Shown piece after piece: positions 1 to 8,929 of a stretch of DNA of 64,000 nucleotides. The translations under genes and the position numbers were made by a program. Below the pieces are notes generated by a model that ran no database searches, was not told where the DNA came from, and saw only the letters and a program-made list of their open reading frames with translations. This DNA comes from Aradus depressus. Lineage: Eukaryota; Arthropoda; Insecta; Hemiptera; Aradidae. The stretch is taken from contig OY759218.1 in assembly GCA_963662175.1 (NCBI GenBank), positions 55,001,427 through 55,065,426 on the forward strand, given 5' to 3'. Position 1 is the stretch's first letter. Every line of letters begins with the position of its first letter.

Positions 1-255
1 GTATATTATTGTGACAGCTGTAGTATATAAAATATGTAAAACTCTCCATATTTCTCTTTTACTGAAATCTCTTCAACTATAGACGTAAACTAGAAGTCAG
101 ATTCTAACATAGAGAGAGAGAATGAAATCTTAACTTTAACCTGGCATTTTTGTTAGATGAAGTGAGTAATGTTTGTTTACATTATGTATTGTTTTTTATA
201 TGCACAATTCAGATCAGAGCAGTAATTTCAAATGTTTATGTATCTCTTCTAGAAA

Positions 256-412
256 ATGCCTAATCGCAGAACCTGCAAAAATACTCCTGACAACTTCTGA
301 TACGTCTGCGGAGAGTTCACGTTTGCTAGGCATAGGAAGAAGATTTCACCCATTGTCAAGAAGTTCTACAAGCATTATTTTGGAATAGGACTAGGGGATC
401 AGCATAAGGACT
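256..412 (+). pseudogene. Cys-rich conserved-family ORF, 5' part, broken
   Basis: From the ATG at 256 the frame reads a short basic start, a TGA at 298-300, then YVCGEFTFARHRKK and GIGLGDQHKD. The pattern resembles an unnamed invertebrate family I recall with a Tyr-Val-Cys-Gly motif, a Gly-Asp-Gln block and a later Cys-Cys-x-x-Cys, probably zinc-binding; its function is unknown to me. The TGA sits where the family has Cys, so this copy looks dead. A pyrimidine-rich tract ending TCTAG lies just before the ATG and could be a splice acceptor. The ORF is cut at codon 53 by an R1 insertion and resumes in frame at 1286. It may be a host gene relic or a TE gene. Confidence 0.5.
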
Positions 413-1272
413 TTTTTTTTTCCCCCCCGGGTGCTCCGGCTAATCACCCTCTCATTGTCGGGGAAGGAGGTAGTACAAAATTGATCATTTTTTTTTAAAT
501 ACTATTTGTTGCTATGGGTATCTGGGGGCGAAAGCCACTGGTCCCTTGCGGGACAGACTGGCGCTCCCAGACCCCCTCGTGTTGCGGCTGCCTGGTGGCA
601 CCGAGAGAGCTCGGGATCGGTGGAATGGGGCTGCTTCTACTTCGCGGTCGCCGGGGGTAGACATCGGGCCGCGGCCCGTCAATCGCCCCCGGCGCCGGGT
701 CAAGAAGGCTTTTTCTGTTCCCGCCAGGAGGTGACAAACCGGCCCAACGCCGGATAGTTCGACTCCGTCATCAACTCCGGCAGGGTCAATCCCAGATATG
801 ATCCTGTCGCGCGGATCAACTCCACCCTAGACCCGTCGTACTGCGGACAATCGGGGATCACGTGTTCTGCTGTCTCGATGCCGCCTCACGAACAGTTCGG
901 GCTATCCTTCCTCTTGAAGAAGAAGAGTTTGGAGTTGAAGTCGCCGTGACCTGATAGTACCTGGGATGTCCAGTGGTCGGGTTGTACCCAAGTGGAGCGC
1001 AGGCGGACCTGGACGTCGGGAATATACGTGAATGTCGTTCGGCCATCGGATAAGCGCGACCATCGCTGTTGTCACTTGTTCACTATCCAGTCTTGGACAA
1101 TGTCCCTGCAACGCTCTGGTCTGTTCTGTGCACGTAGCTCGCCCCCAGGGGAAGGGGGGGAAACGCAAGGGCTCATCTATATCTGCTCTCAGGGGCATAT
1201 TGCGTCTACAGTAGTACGAAGCTACCAAGTCTATGGGCGGAGCTCCCGCCAGCACCTGTAGCGATGCCATTC
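413..1272 (-). mobile_element. R1-1: 5'-truncated R1-clade non-LTR element
   Basis: Minus-strand 3' end of an R1-clade element. The 13-bp repeat cagcataaggact lies at 400-412 and 1273-1285, the expected TSD, and an A-rich tail (T run on the plus strand) abuts the left copy. The remnant frame (1272 to the stop at 700-702) begins at ASLQVLAGAPPIDL, continues CRRNMPL, then has frameshifts; its end (GSYLGL, TSWREQKK) matches the C terminus of the R1 copies at 55-57 and 62-63 kb. Only the region after the reverse transcriptase survives, as expected from incomplete target-primed reverse transcription. Non-functional. Confidence 0.88.
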
Positions 1273-1285
1273 CAGCATAAGGACT

Positions 1286-1345
1286 GGGCACAGCATATTT
1301 GTTGCGCAAATTGCTATGTTAAACTGATAAACTGGTGGAAAGGTA
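1286..1345 (+). pseudogene. Cys-rich conserved-family ORF, 3' remnant
   Basis: After the R1-1 insertion the ORF begun at 256 continues in the same reading with WAQHICCANCYVKL and INWWKG, supplying the Cys-Cys-x-x-Cys of the family. Similarity ends near 1345, where the 5' end of the long R1-2 element appears to start. Two R1 insertions thus bracket about 60 bp of the original ORF. The right limit is estimated from loss of family-like residues. Confidence 0.45.
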
Positions 1346-1657
1346 CAGGTAATTACACATTGAGAGTCGCGCGCCAGCCTCTGACGAGAGAGGTTGTCTT
1401 GGAGCCTCTCTGCGGCCAGTTTCGTTAAGTGCCAAAAGAACTACGAAATCCGAACTTTTAGCTCTGCCATTGCCGGGCAGAGCATCACAGTGATTCAGGT
1501 TCGCGGTATCGTCGAGTTCCATCGAGTGGTTCGCGTGTGATCGCGGTGGAAGTTTCGGCGAAATCCAAGTGAGTGCTACGTGTACAGGACATACTTCAGG
1601 GAAACCAGGTGACAGGGAGGGGAGTGTGCCCACCCCACCCACCCTCCTACCCCCTCT

Positions 1658-3263
1658 ATGGACCTGACCCCCCACCCACCCATATCCTCTATGGACCCGA
1701 CCCCTCCAGTCCCCTCGGGGGCTCCAGAAGACACCCTCCCTCCCCCCACAGAAAAACCGACCCTGGAGGCAGATATCTTCCCCCCCCCCCCCCCCCCCCC
1801 CCACTCAGGCTCCAGCATTGACCCCCGCCACCCCAGCCTTCGCATCCAGGAGAGGAGGAGAGCGGGCAGGAAGAGGCCGAGATGGTCCACCCCAGCGGAG
1901 GCCGAAGCGGAGAACCCCCTGGATGAGGCCCACGCCATCCAGCTGGAGATCTCGGTCATCATCCAGGGGAGCAGAGCCAAAATCGGTGACAGCGAGCGGG
2001 CCAACAGGGGCCTTGCCCGCCTCCTCGCCCTGGTGATCGCGGCGCAGGAGGTGGCCGAGGCCAAGGTCCGGATGGCAAAGGAGATTATGGGGGGCCTGGC
2101 CGAGAAGGTGACCACCACAGTCGCCATCCCGTTGAACTGGAGGTCTCCGCTCCGCAGTACAGCTCCCCACCGGCCCCCGTCTACTCGGAGGCAAACGATT
2201 TTGCCCAGGAAGGTGGACAGCGGAAGAAGAAGAAGAAAAAGAAGAAGAAGAGAGCGACCACCGTCCCCCCCCCCCCCCACCAGTATATACCAGGGTAGCC
2301 CCCAGCATCCTCTCCACCCCCTGCTCTGCCACCGAGATGGAAATCGTTGGAACTTCCCTCCCCCCCCCCCCCCACTCCCCCCCCCGCCCGTCATCACCGA
2401 TGAACCTGGACCCGGGTGGTGAGAGCAGCGGGGACGTCTCAACCGGGACGACGACCACCCCCCCCCCCCCCCCCCGCACCAAGAGGAAGGAGGACATCCT
2501 CAAACAGCTCGCCACGGCAGGGGAATAAGAAACTCGCCCTAAGTCCTACATGGCCGTGGTCGAGCTGTCCAACAAAGAGGACACACGTCCGCTTGCGGAC
2601 GCCATGGACCAAGTGACCCCGGGAGAGCTCGGGATTACTATGAAGAGCAGCAGAACCGCCAGGAGGGGAGGAATTCTCCTGGAGGTGTCCTCGGCTGAGG
2701 AGCTTGCGACGCTAACCTCGCATGCCCGACTCCAGGAGTTGGGCCTGCAGGCGGAGGCGCTGCACAGGAGAAAACCGCGCTTAGAGGTCTTCGATGTGCC
2801 CGCGGGCTGATCGGCCGAGGACCTCGCCAGGAGGTTCCATGTTCAGTACCCCGCCCTCCCCCCCATAGTTCCCATCTATAGGAGGGGCCCCCCTGGCAGA
2901 CCGACGGTGCGCTGGGTGGTCGAGGCCACCCCTGCAACCCGAAGGACCCTCATCACCGCCAGCAGGATCACCCTAGGCTGGTATGCGTGTGTTGTGCGGG
3001 ACTCCCTGGATGTCACTAGGTGTGGTAAGTGCTATGGCTTTGGCCATCCGGAGAAGTGGTGCCCAGCAAAGGAGAGGGTGTGTGCCTGGTGCGCAACTGC
3101 AGGGCACGACAGCTCCAGCTGCAAGAAGAAAACGCTGCCGCCGAAGTGTTGCAACTGCGGCAGCGGGAAACCGGGTGTGACCCACAGCGCTGATAGCGCC
3201 ACATGCCCGTCGTATATCCGCGCGCTTGAGAAGCTGGCCTCGCGCACGGACTATGGCGGGTAG
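1658..3263 (+). pseudogene. R1-2 ORF1 (Gag-like nucleic-acid-binding protein), broken
   Basis: ORF1 of an R1-clade element, which coats the element RNA. The first part (1658-2422) is Pro-rich around long C runs, with an Ala/Glu-rich probable coiled coil near 1920-2130. A frameshift in the C runs leads to 2550-3263, interrupted by one TGA at 2808-2810. The end carries three zinc knuckles: CGKCYGFGHPEKWC, CAWCATAGHDSSSC and a third starting CCNCG. The stop at 3261-3263 overlaps the ORF2 start. Confidence 0.85.
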
Positions 3264-5056
3264 AGTGAGGGAACATGCGGGTATCCACGTTGTCCAGCAC
3301 AACATGAATAGGCGTAAGAGAGTGGCGGATGAACTGCGTGAGCTGGTGTACGCTGAGTCCATCCAATTCCTGGCTCTACAGGAACAGGTATGGGCCACAG
3401 AATAATAACTGGCGCACGGAACAACGATCGGCCTATGGCCGCATTCGTTGTGACCGGCCCCCAGATGGATGTGATGGCGCTCCACCATCTATCCACCAGC
3501 CACCTAGCTGTGGCCTGTATCAGGCACGCCAACGTCGATTGCTATGTGATCAGCGGATATTTCCCTCCATCTGAGCGCATAGACCTACAATTGGGCAACT
3601 TGGACCACGTGTTGGATGAGTTAGCGGGACGCCGAGTCATAGTCATGGCGGACGCCAATGCCTGGTCTGTCTCCTGGGGATCGGTTCGCACCAACCGCCG
3701 GGGTGACAGACTAATGGAGTTGATCGCCCGCCATGATCTGTGCATAGTCAATGATCAGCACTCTCCGCCCACTTTCAATGGCCCCAATGGAGAATCGCAC
3801 ATTGATGTCACGTTGGTTTCAGGAGAACTATACAGGGCTGTCAGTGGCTGGGGAGTCCGGAGGATCACGTCTAGTGACCATGACGTCCTGGACGTGAGTC
3901 TCTTTGACCCCCAGCTAACGGTAGTCAGGTCTATCTACTCGCAAAGTGATACCGGAAGCCTTCGTGGCTGCCGCTGCTGCCTACTCCTGTGACGAGGAAT
4001 GGGAGGGTCTCAGGGGTTCCGACCCGATCGACCAGATTGAGGAGGGCGTCGACAGGCTCAGTAGTATTCTTCTGAGGGCTGCAGACGAGACCACCCCCAA
4101 GAAGGTCGACCGGCTGAGGAAAGTCCCCTGGTGGAGCGAGGACCTCACTCGCCAAGAGGGCTGTTTATCGTGCCAGGAGGCGGTACCAGCGGTGCCGCGA
4201 CGAATTCCATCGGGTTATACGCAGGGAAGAGTACCGGCAGATCAGCGAGGCCTACGGTCGGAGCATCGAAGCCGCCAAGAGAACAAGCTGGAGGAAGTTT
4301 GATGAGGACGAGTCTAGCAAAAACCCGTGGGGGATTCCTTACCGGATCGCCACTGGGAGGATCAGGGCGGTCGCCCCGGTGGCCTCGGTCAGGGAGGGCA
4401 CCCAGTATGCCTTGTCCCTGGAAGAGGCCGGCGGGATGTACCTAAGCCAGGCCTTCCCGGAAGACGACTTGGCCGGGGATACACCCACCCAACTTAACAT
4501 CAGGCACGCTGCCCGTGACTTGCCGGACACGGAGGATGCCCCTGATTGGGATGAAATGGATCTCACCCTGGTGATTAGGAGGCAGAAGAGTGGTGGCGCC
4601 CCTGGGAGCGATCTCATGGACGCAGCCATAATCAAGAAAGCCTTCCCGGTCATTAAGTCAGATCTACTCTACCTGTACAATGCCTGCCTAAGACGAGGCC
4701 ACTTCCCGAGTGCTTGGAAACGAGCCATAGTGTGCACGTTTGTCAAGCCTGGGGATAGGGACCTTTCCTTGGCAGGCAGCTACAGAACAATCAGTCTTCT
4801 GTCTCTGTTCGGTAAGATACTGGAGGGACTCGTCCTCGACAGAATCCGCACCCAGGTATACGCCTTCGTATCCCCTAGACAGTATGGTTGCTTGAGGGGC
4901 AGGTCAACCGAGGACGCGTTGACAACGCTGAGGTCGGATGTTGAAGGGAACAGAAGCAAATATGCTCTCTGTATCTTCTTTGACATCGCGGCGGCGTTCA
5001 ACAGCGCCTGGTGGCCAGCTATCCTCACGCAACTGCGTGCTATGGGACCGCCTAAT
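3253..5056 (+). pseudogene. R1-2 ORF2 (endonuclease + partial reverse transcriptase), broken
   Basis: The ATG at 3253 lies inside the last codons of ORF1, so ORF2 overlaps ORF1 by 11 bases in another frame, an arrangement known in R1 elements. The apurinic-type endonuclease is recognisable from VVQHNMNRRK through ADANAWSVSWGS to SSDHDVLDVSL. Frame breaks occur near 3400, 3950 and 4155. The RT begins with KSGGAPGSDLMDAAIIKKAF, then FPSAWKRAIV and FFDIAAAFNSAWWPAIL near 4975-5030, and ends before the YxDD box. The catalytic Asp pair and C-terminal zinc motif are absent. Confidence 0.87.
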
Positions 5057-5271
5057 ACAATATGTGTTTGGTTCCCATCGGTAATTAGGTAGTCCCTGCC
5101 TTAAAGGGGGCCGTGGAAGTGCCAACGACTATTATAGCCGGAAGAGCTCCGCGGCAGGTAAGCGTCTGTCTCAGAGTGAGCGGCTTGTCCACAGCGTCTG
5201 ACCCCAGAGGGGCGGCTGGAATAACTACTTGTCTTAGCTGCAGACTCTAAAAACTGCCATTTAAAACAAAT

Positions 5272-6659
5272 ATGGATAAAGAAACAATATCTTTAGCCTC
5301 GGATGCGTCAGGTGGTGGAGCTGTACCTGACGTAATTGAACGTCAGCCTCCTTCCGGCGGGCAGGAATGCGGGAGCCCCCGGAATACGGTACACGCATCA
5401 AGCATTGAAGAAGGACAAACGACTGCCCAGAACACTCTGCAAATTAACCTATCGGGTAATGATTCTGCAGATACAGTGAAGAGAATGAGGACAACATATA
5501 CGACAGAGCCGTATTTGACCTCATCTCCTCCAAGAAAGAGATCCAAGAAAATGTATAAGATAACATGTTAGTAACAACACTATGAAGAGCTTCACCAGAC
5601 ATTTCATAGTAAACAGAAAGGAAGAAGGAGAAACTTTCATAAATGTCTCCCCATTTTTCTCGTGCAAAAAAATAACTGAGACGATTGGAACACCTACGGG
5701 AGTGAAGAGGATATACGAGGGCAAACTTGCTATTGAAGCTTCCAGTCCGAAACAAGCAGAACAGCTTCAAACCATGAAAGAGCTGGGAGGATTTCCTGTC
5801 GACGTTATTCCCAACAAAAGACTCAATACCTCTCGGGGTCTCATTACATGTAAGGATTTGAGCATGTGTTCTGAGGAAGAAATTACATCGGAACTAGCGA
5901 ATCAGGGAGTCTTAGAAGCGAGACGCATTACGCGACAGGAGGGTGGGAGAACAAGTCCTACAGACTCCATTGTATTGACATTCGATTCTCCTAAGGCTCC
6001 TGAATGTATAAATGCTGCGTTCTACAAACTCAAGGTGCGGCCGTACATCCCCGCTCCTTTGAGATGTTTTAACTGCCATCGGTTTGGGCACACGCTGAGG
6101 AGATGTAGAAGCAAGATCGCACTTTGCATATGTGGTAGGGCCGTGCATGAAGGTTCAGAATGTGACCTTCCTCCTCACTGCGTCAACTGCAATGGAGAGC
6201 ATAATTCTCGTTGGCCTAAATGCCCTATTTTTCTCGTTGAGAAAGAGATACAGAAGATTAAAACAACGCAAAGCCTCTCTTATATAGAAGCTAGAAGTAT
6301 CGTTAATAGCGACGCTTATGTTACCGCAGCAGTCTCATATGCAAATAAATAAAACAAACTTATTTTTGAAATATTGTCTATTCCACTAAAGATATATATA
6401 CATATATAACTACCGGTTTCGGCTTTATACCATCGTCAGGTCTAGTTATGAACTTTAGTTCAAAATAGATAGTAAATCCAACTCTCCTAACCTAACTCAA
6501 CCAACTGAGATAGACTGGAGCCTATCCGCACAGCACACGGACAGTACAATCGAAGAGAAAGACAAGAACCCACCCGATAAAAAAGAAAAGGTGGTAAAAG
6601 GCAAAGTTAAGAAGAAAGGTAGAAAACAGAGCAAGACGACAGAAAAACGAAAATCCTAA
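5272..6659 (+). pseudogene. I-A ORF1 (zinc-knuckle nucleocapsid), broken
   Basis: The ATG at 5272 gives a 99-residue N-terminal piece ending PRKRSKK. A +1 shift near 5560-5580 leads to 5582-6352, which holds the conserved nucleocapsid domain and three Cys/His motifs (CFNCHRFGHTLRRC; CICGRAVHEGSEC, whose Cys spacing is irregular; CVNCNGEHNSRWPKC). A RepA fragment (6345-6465) ends the frame; a Lys-rich tail in another frame ends with TAA at 6657-6659. The domain is clearly related to, but diverged from, I-B ORF1. In I-type elements ORF1 binds element RNA and forms the RNP. Confidence 0.83.
6345..6465 (+). repeat. RepA fragment with hammerhead-like motif (minus strand)
   Basis: About 120 bp inside I-A ORF1, beginning aataaataaaacaaactta and running through gaaatattgtctattccac to a degenerate inverted end near tagatagtaaa. 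The core at 6408-6442, read on the minus strand, has CTGACGA, a short hairpin, GAAA, and the palindrome ACCGGT. The same string recurs at 26.2, 30.1, 31.5, 32.8 and 38.7 kb. No clear TSD. Confidence 0.6.
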
Positions 6660-6668
6660 GTCATAATT

Positions 6669-7086
6669 ATGTCATCCCCAAAAAATAAATCCGAATGTAT
6701 ATTGCAATGGAACATAAGAGTTCAACAATCTTGACGAGCTGAAGTATCTAGTTGGAAGTCACGACCCATTTTGTGTTTCAATTCAGGAAACACATCTTAG
6801 AACAGATCACTTGTTCAGACTGAAAGGATTCACGTGTTTTAGCAAAGAAGTTGACCCAGGCTTAGGAGGGAGAGGTCACGGGGGCGTCCTGTTACTTCTC
6901 AAAAGCAACATACCTGCCACCCCAGTTAACTTAAACAGTAATATCCAGGCAGTTGTCGTCCAAATCAAAGTGCCTATGAATGTAACCATCTGTAACGTAT
7001 ATCTTCCAGATATGTCGTGGACTGAAAAGCAACTAGACGATCTGTTAAATAAACTGCCAACTCCGGTGATTGTCACAGGTGATTTT
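6669..7086 (+). pseudogene. I-A ORF2, endonuclease N-terminal part
   Basis: The ATG at 6669 is followed by ECILQWNI, the start of an apurinic-type endonuclease. A frameshift near 6715 moves the reading to SIQETHLRTDH and GRGHGGVLLLLKSNIP, then VTICNVYLPDMSW and TPVIVTGDF, where I-B interrupts. The Glu of QETHL and the Asn of the GDFN block are conserved catalytic positions. The remainder lies at 13612-16265. Confidence 0.85.
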
Positions 7087-7332
7087 GAGTTGGTCTCAGG
7101 CAGCCGTAGAGGCAAGACGTGCGTACAAAGGTCAAACCTACGAGTTTTCTTAACTTAACTAACTCTACATTTATTCTTTGTCTTTTCATTTCCACTCTCT
7201 TTATTAAATTTCACCTCATTATTTGTTTATTTTAATTATTATTATTCTACCTGTGTTTTGTTCCTGTTCATACAGTGAGTATCTTATTAATTGAGTGTAA
7301 ATGTTTATCCTTGTGTAATCCTTCTGGATCAG

Positions 7333-7410
7333 GTGAGTACCCTATTTTTCTCTTTATTATTTCATACTTATTTTGTTATTTCTTTTCTTCTCTCCCCATT
7401 CTTTTATCAG
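7333..7410 (+). other. Possible 78-bp intron in I-B leader
   Basis: The donor GTGAGT at 7333 follows CAG; a pyrimidine-rich stretch ends at TTATCAG at 7404-7410. The segment is 78 bp, phase 0, and removing it keeps the ORF1 frame open on both sides. A second donor-like GTGAGT occurs at 7275. It could equally be chance in a T-rich leader; there is no transcript evidence. Confidence 0.3.
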
Positions 7411-8619
7411 TGCCGCCCTGTTAAACTGAGAAGACGCGAACGATTAAAATCACCACCAGATAATTCATTTATAGGGAGGGAATCCATCGTGCCTAGATAT
7501 TTAATTTTGTCCCGGTGCGATGGAAGCGACTTTAGTAAAGTTTCACCTTTCTTTATAAATAAAGCCGTGACTGGTGTAGCGGGAGAACCTAAAAATATTA
7601 AAAAATTAAGAGATGGAACATTACTAGTAGAAACGTGCAATAGTTCCGGTAAACTACTGGCCTGCAAAAATTTTTATAATCAAATGGATGTGAATGTAGA
7701 ACCTCACTCGACATTGAACTGTAGTAAGGGCGTAATTAGATGTTTTGATCTGGACTCAGTCTCAGAACAAGAAATTTGTAGTGAATTGGCCAACCAGGGA
7801 GTTAAGGAAGTAAAGCGGATTAGCGTTAAGCGGGATGGGGTTATGACCAATACACACTCCTATGTGCTTACCCTCTCCATGCCAAAGATTCCAGAAAAGA
7901 TAAAGGTTGGCTTCTACAGTATCACTGTCCGAATGTACATCAACAACCCGCTCAGATGTTACACTTGTCTTGGGTATGCCCACACCAGTAAATTTTGTAA
8001 GAAAAGTCCCATCTGTTCCCAGTGCGGCCAGAGTAAACACGAAGGGTCCCCCTGCCAAGGTCCAGCCCTGTGTACGAACTGTAAAGGCCCCCATAATGCT
8101 TTTGATAAAAGTTGCCCCATATATGGGAGAGAAAAAGAAATAAAAAAAATACAAGATTCAGAAAAAATTTCATATTTTCTTGCCAAAAAAATTTATAAAG
8201 AAAGAAACCCAGTAGAATTTGCCAAATTTTTCTCCAACGTAGTGTCCCAAAATAATAATGTTATAAAGAAATCTCCAATTCGAGAGACAAGAGAAATTAG
8301 TATTCAGACTGATCCCGTCTGTACAGAATCAGTGAACAAAGTGAACCAAATAAATATGTTATCATCGGTTAGGAGCGGCTCGCCCCCACCGCCCCCCTCC
8401 TTCCCCGCCCCCCTATCCCCTCTCCCTCCCCCTCCCTCCCCTGCCCCCCTCCCCTCTTCCCACCCAGCTGACCTAACAACAGCGGTCAGTCTGCCCACAG
8501 ATCAGGCTGTCCAATTGTCAAGTGGCGCGTCCGATTCAGAAGGTTGGTCACAGCCATTTCACAATAAAAGACCACCTAGGACTGCTAAAAATAAAAACTC
8601 ATCAAAAAAAACCAAATAA
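7411..8619 (+). CDS. I-B ORF1 nucleocapsid-like protein
   Basis: An open frame of about 400 residues ending with TAA at 8617-8619. It is open back to the stop at 7288-7290, but no ATG precedes the conserved domain, the first in-frame ATG being at 7684, so the true start is unclear. The domain resembles I-A ORF1 (SELANQGVKEVKRI beside SELANQGVLEARRI). Three knuckles lie at about 7957-8118: CYTCLGYAHTSKFC, CSQCGQSKHEGSPC, CTNCKGPHNAFDKSC. A Pro/Ser-rich linker (8380-8465) and a Lys-rich tail follow. Expected role: binding element RNA in the RNP and aiding nuclear delivery. Confidence 0.82.
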   Translation, partial: CRPVKLRRRERLKSPPDNSFIGRESIVPRYLILSRCDGSDFSKVSPFFINKAVTGVAGEPKNIKKLRDGTLLVETCNSSGKLLACKNFYNQMDVNVEPHSTLNCSKGVIRCFDLDSVSEQEICSELANQGVKEVKRISVKRDGVMTNTHSYVLTLSMPKIPEKIKVGFYSITVRMYINNPLRCYTCLGYAHTSKFCKKSPICSQCGQSKHEGSPCQGPALCTNCKGPHNAFDKSCPIYGREKEIKKIQDSEKISYFLAKKIYKERNPVEFAKFFSNVVSQNNNVIKKSPIRETREISIQTDPVCTESVNKVNQINMLSSVRSGSPPPPPSFPAPLSPLPPPPSPAPLPSSHPADLTTAVSLPTDQAVQLSSGASDSEGWSQPFHNKRPPRTAKNKNSSKKTK

Positions 8620-8929
8620 TCACAATATGGAAAATTAAAATCAAAGTCTCTATTATTATATCATTATTGCTTATTTATCTTATTTGTTTATTTTGTTATT
8701 ATCTCCTTTATAGTTTCTGTACATCTAGTCCTATTTATATATTCTACTGGAAAAATGCTAATATCTACTCACCATAGTAATATCTCTGCTATAAAAAATG
8801 TACTGTCACATGCTTTCTATCTTTGCTATAATATGCATACATCTCCCTATTCTGGTGTCTCTCCAACAAGAACCACACAGTTGGTTGTCTGTACGTCTGG
8901 GGTCGAGAGACCCCTCACCTACTATTCCT

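Larger units (their letters stand above)
1346..5056 (+). mobile_element. R1-2: long R1-clade non-LTR element, 3'-truncated
   Basis: The longest R1 copy in the window: a GC-rich leader (about 1346-1657), ORF1 with zinc knuckles, ORF2 with endonuclease and the N-terminal half of the reverse transcriptase. It stops inside the RT at about 5056, where the 5' leader of I-A begins. Non-LTR copies normally lose their 5' end, so the missing 3' end implies interruption plus later deletion: no R1 sequence resumes after I-A. Several frameshifts, many in C or G runs, and stop codons make it inactive. The start is approximate. Confidence 0.85.

Noticed and set aside
1576..2515. Long minus-strand Gly-rich frames
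   Set aside because: They mirror C-rich tracts of R1-2 ORF1 on the plus strand; the plus-strand reading has zinc knuckles and coiled coil, the minus has only low-complexity Gly.
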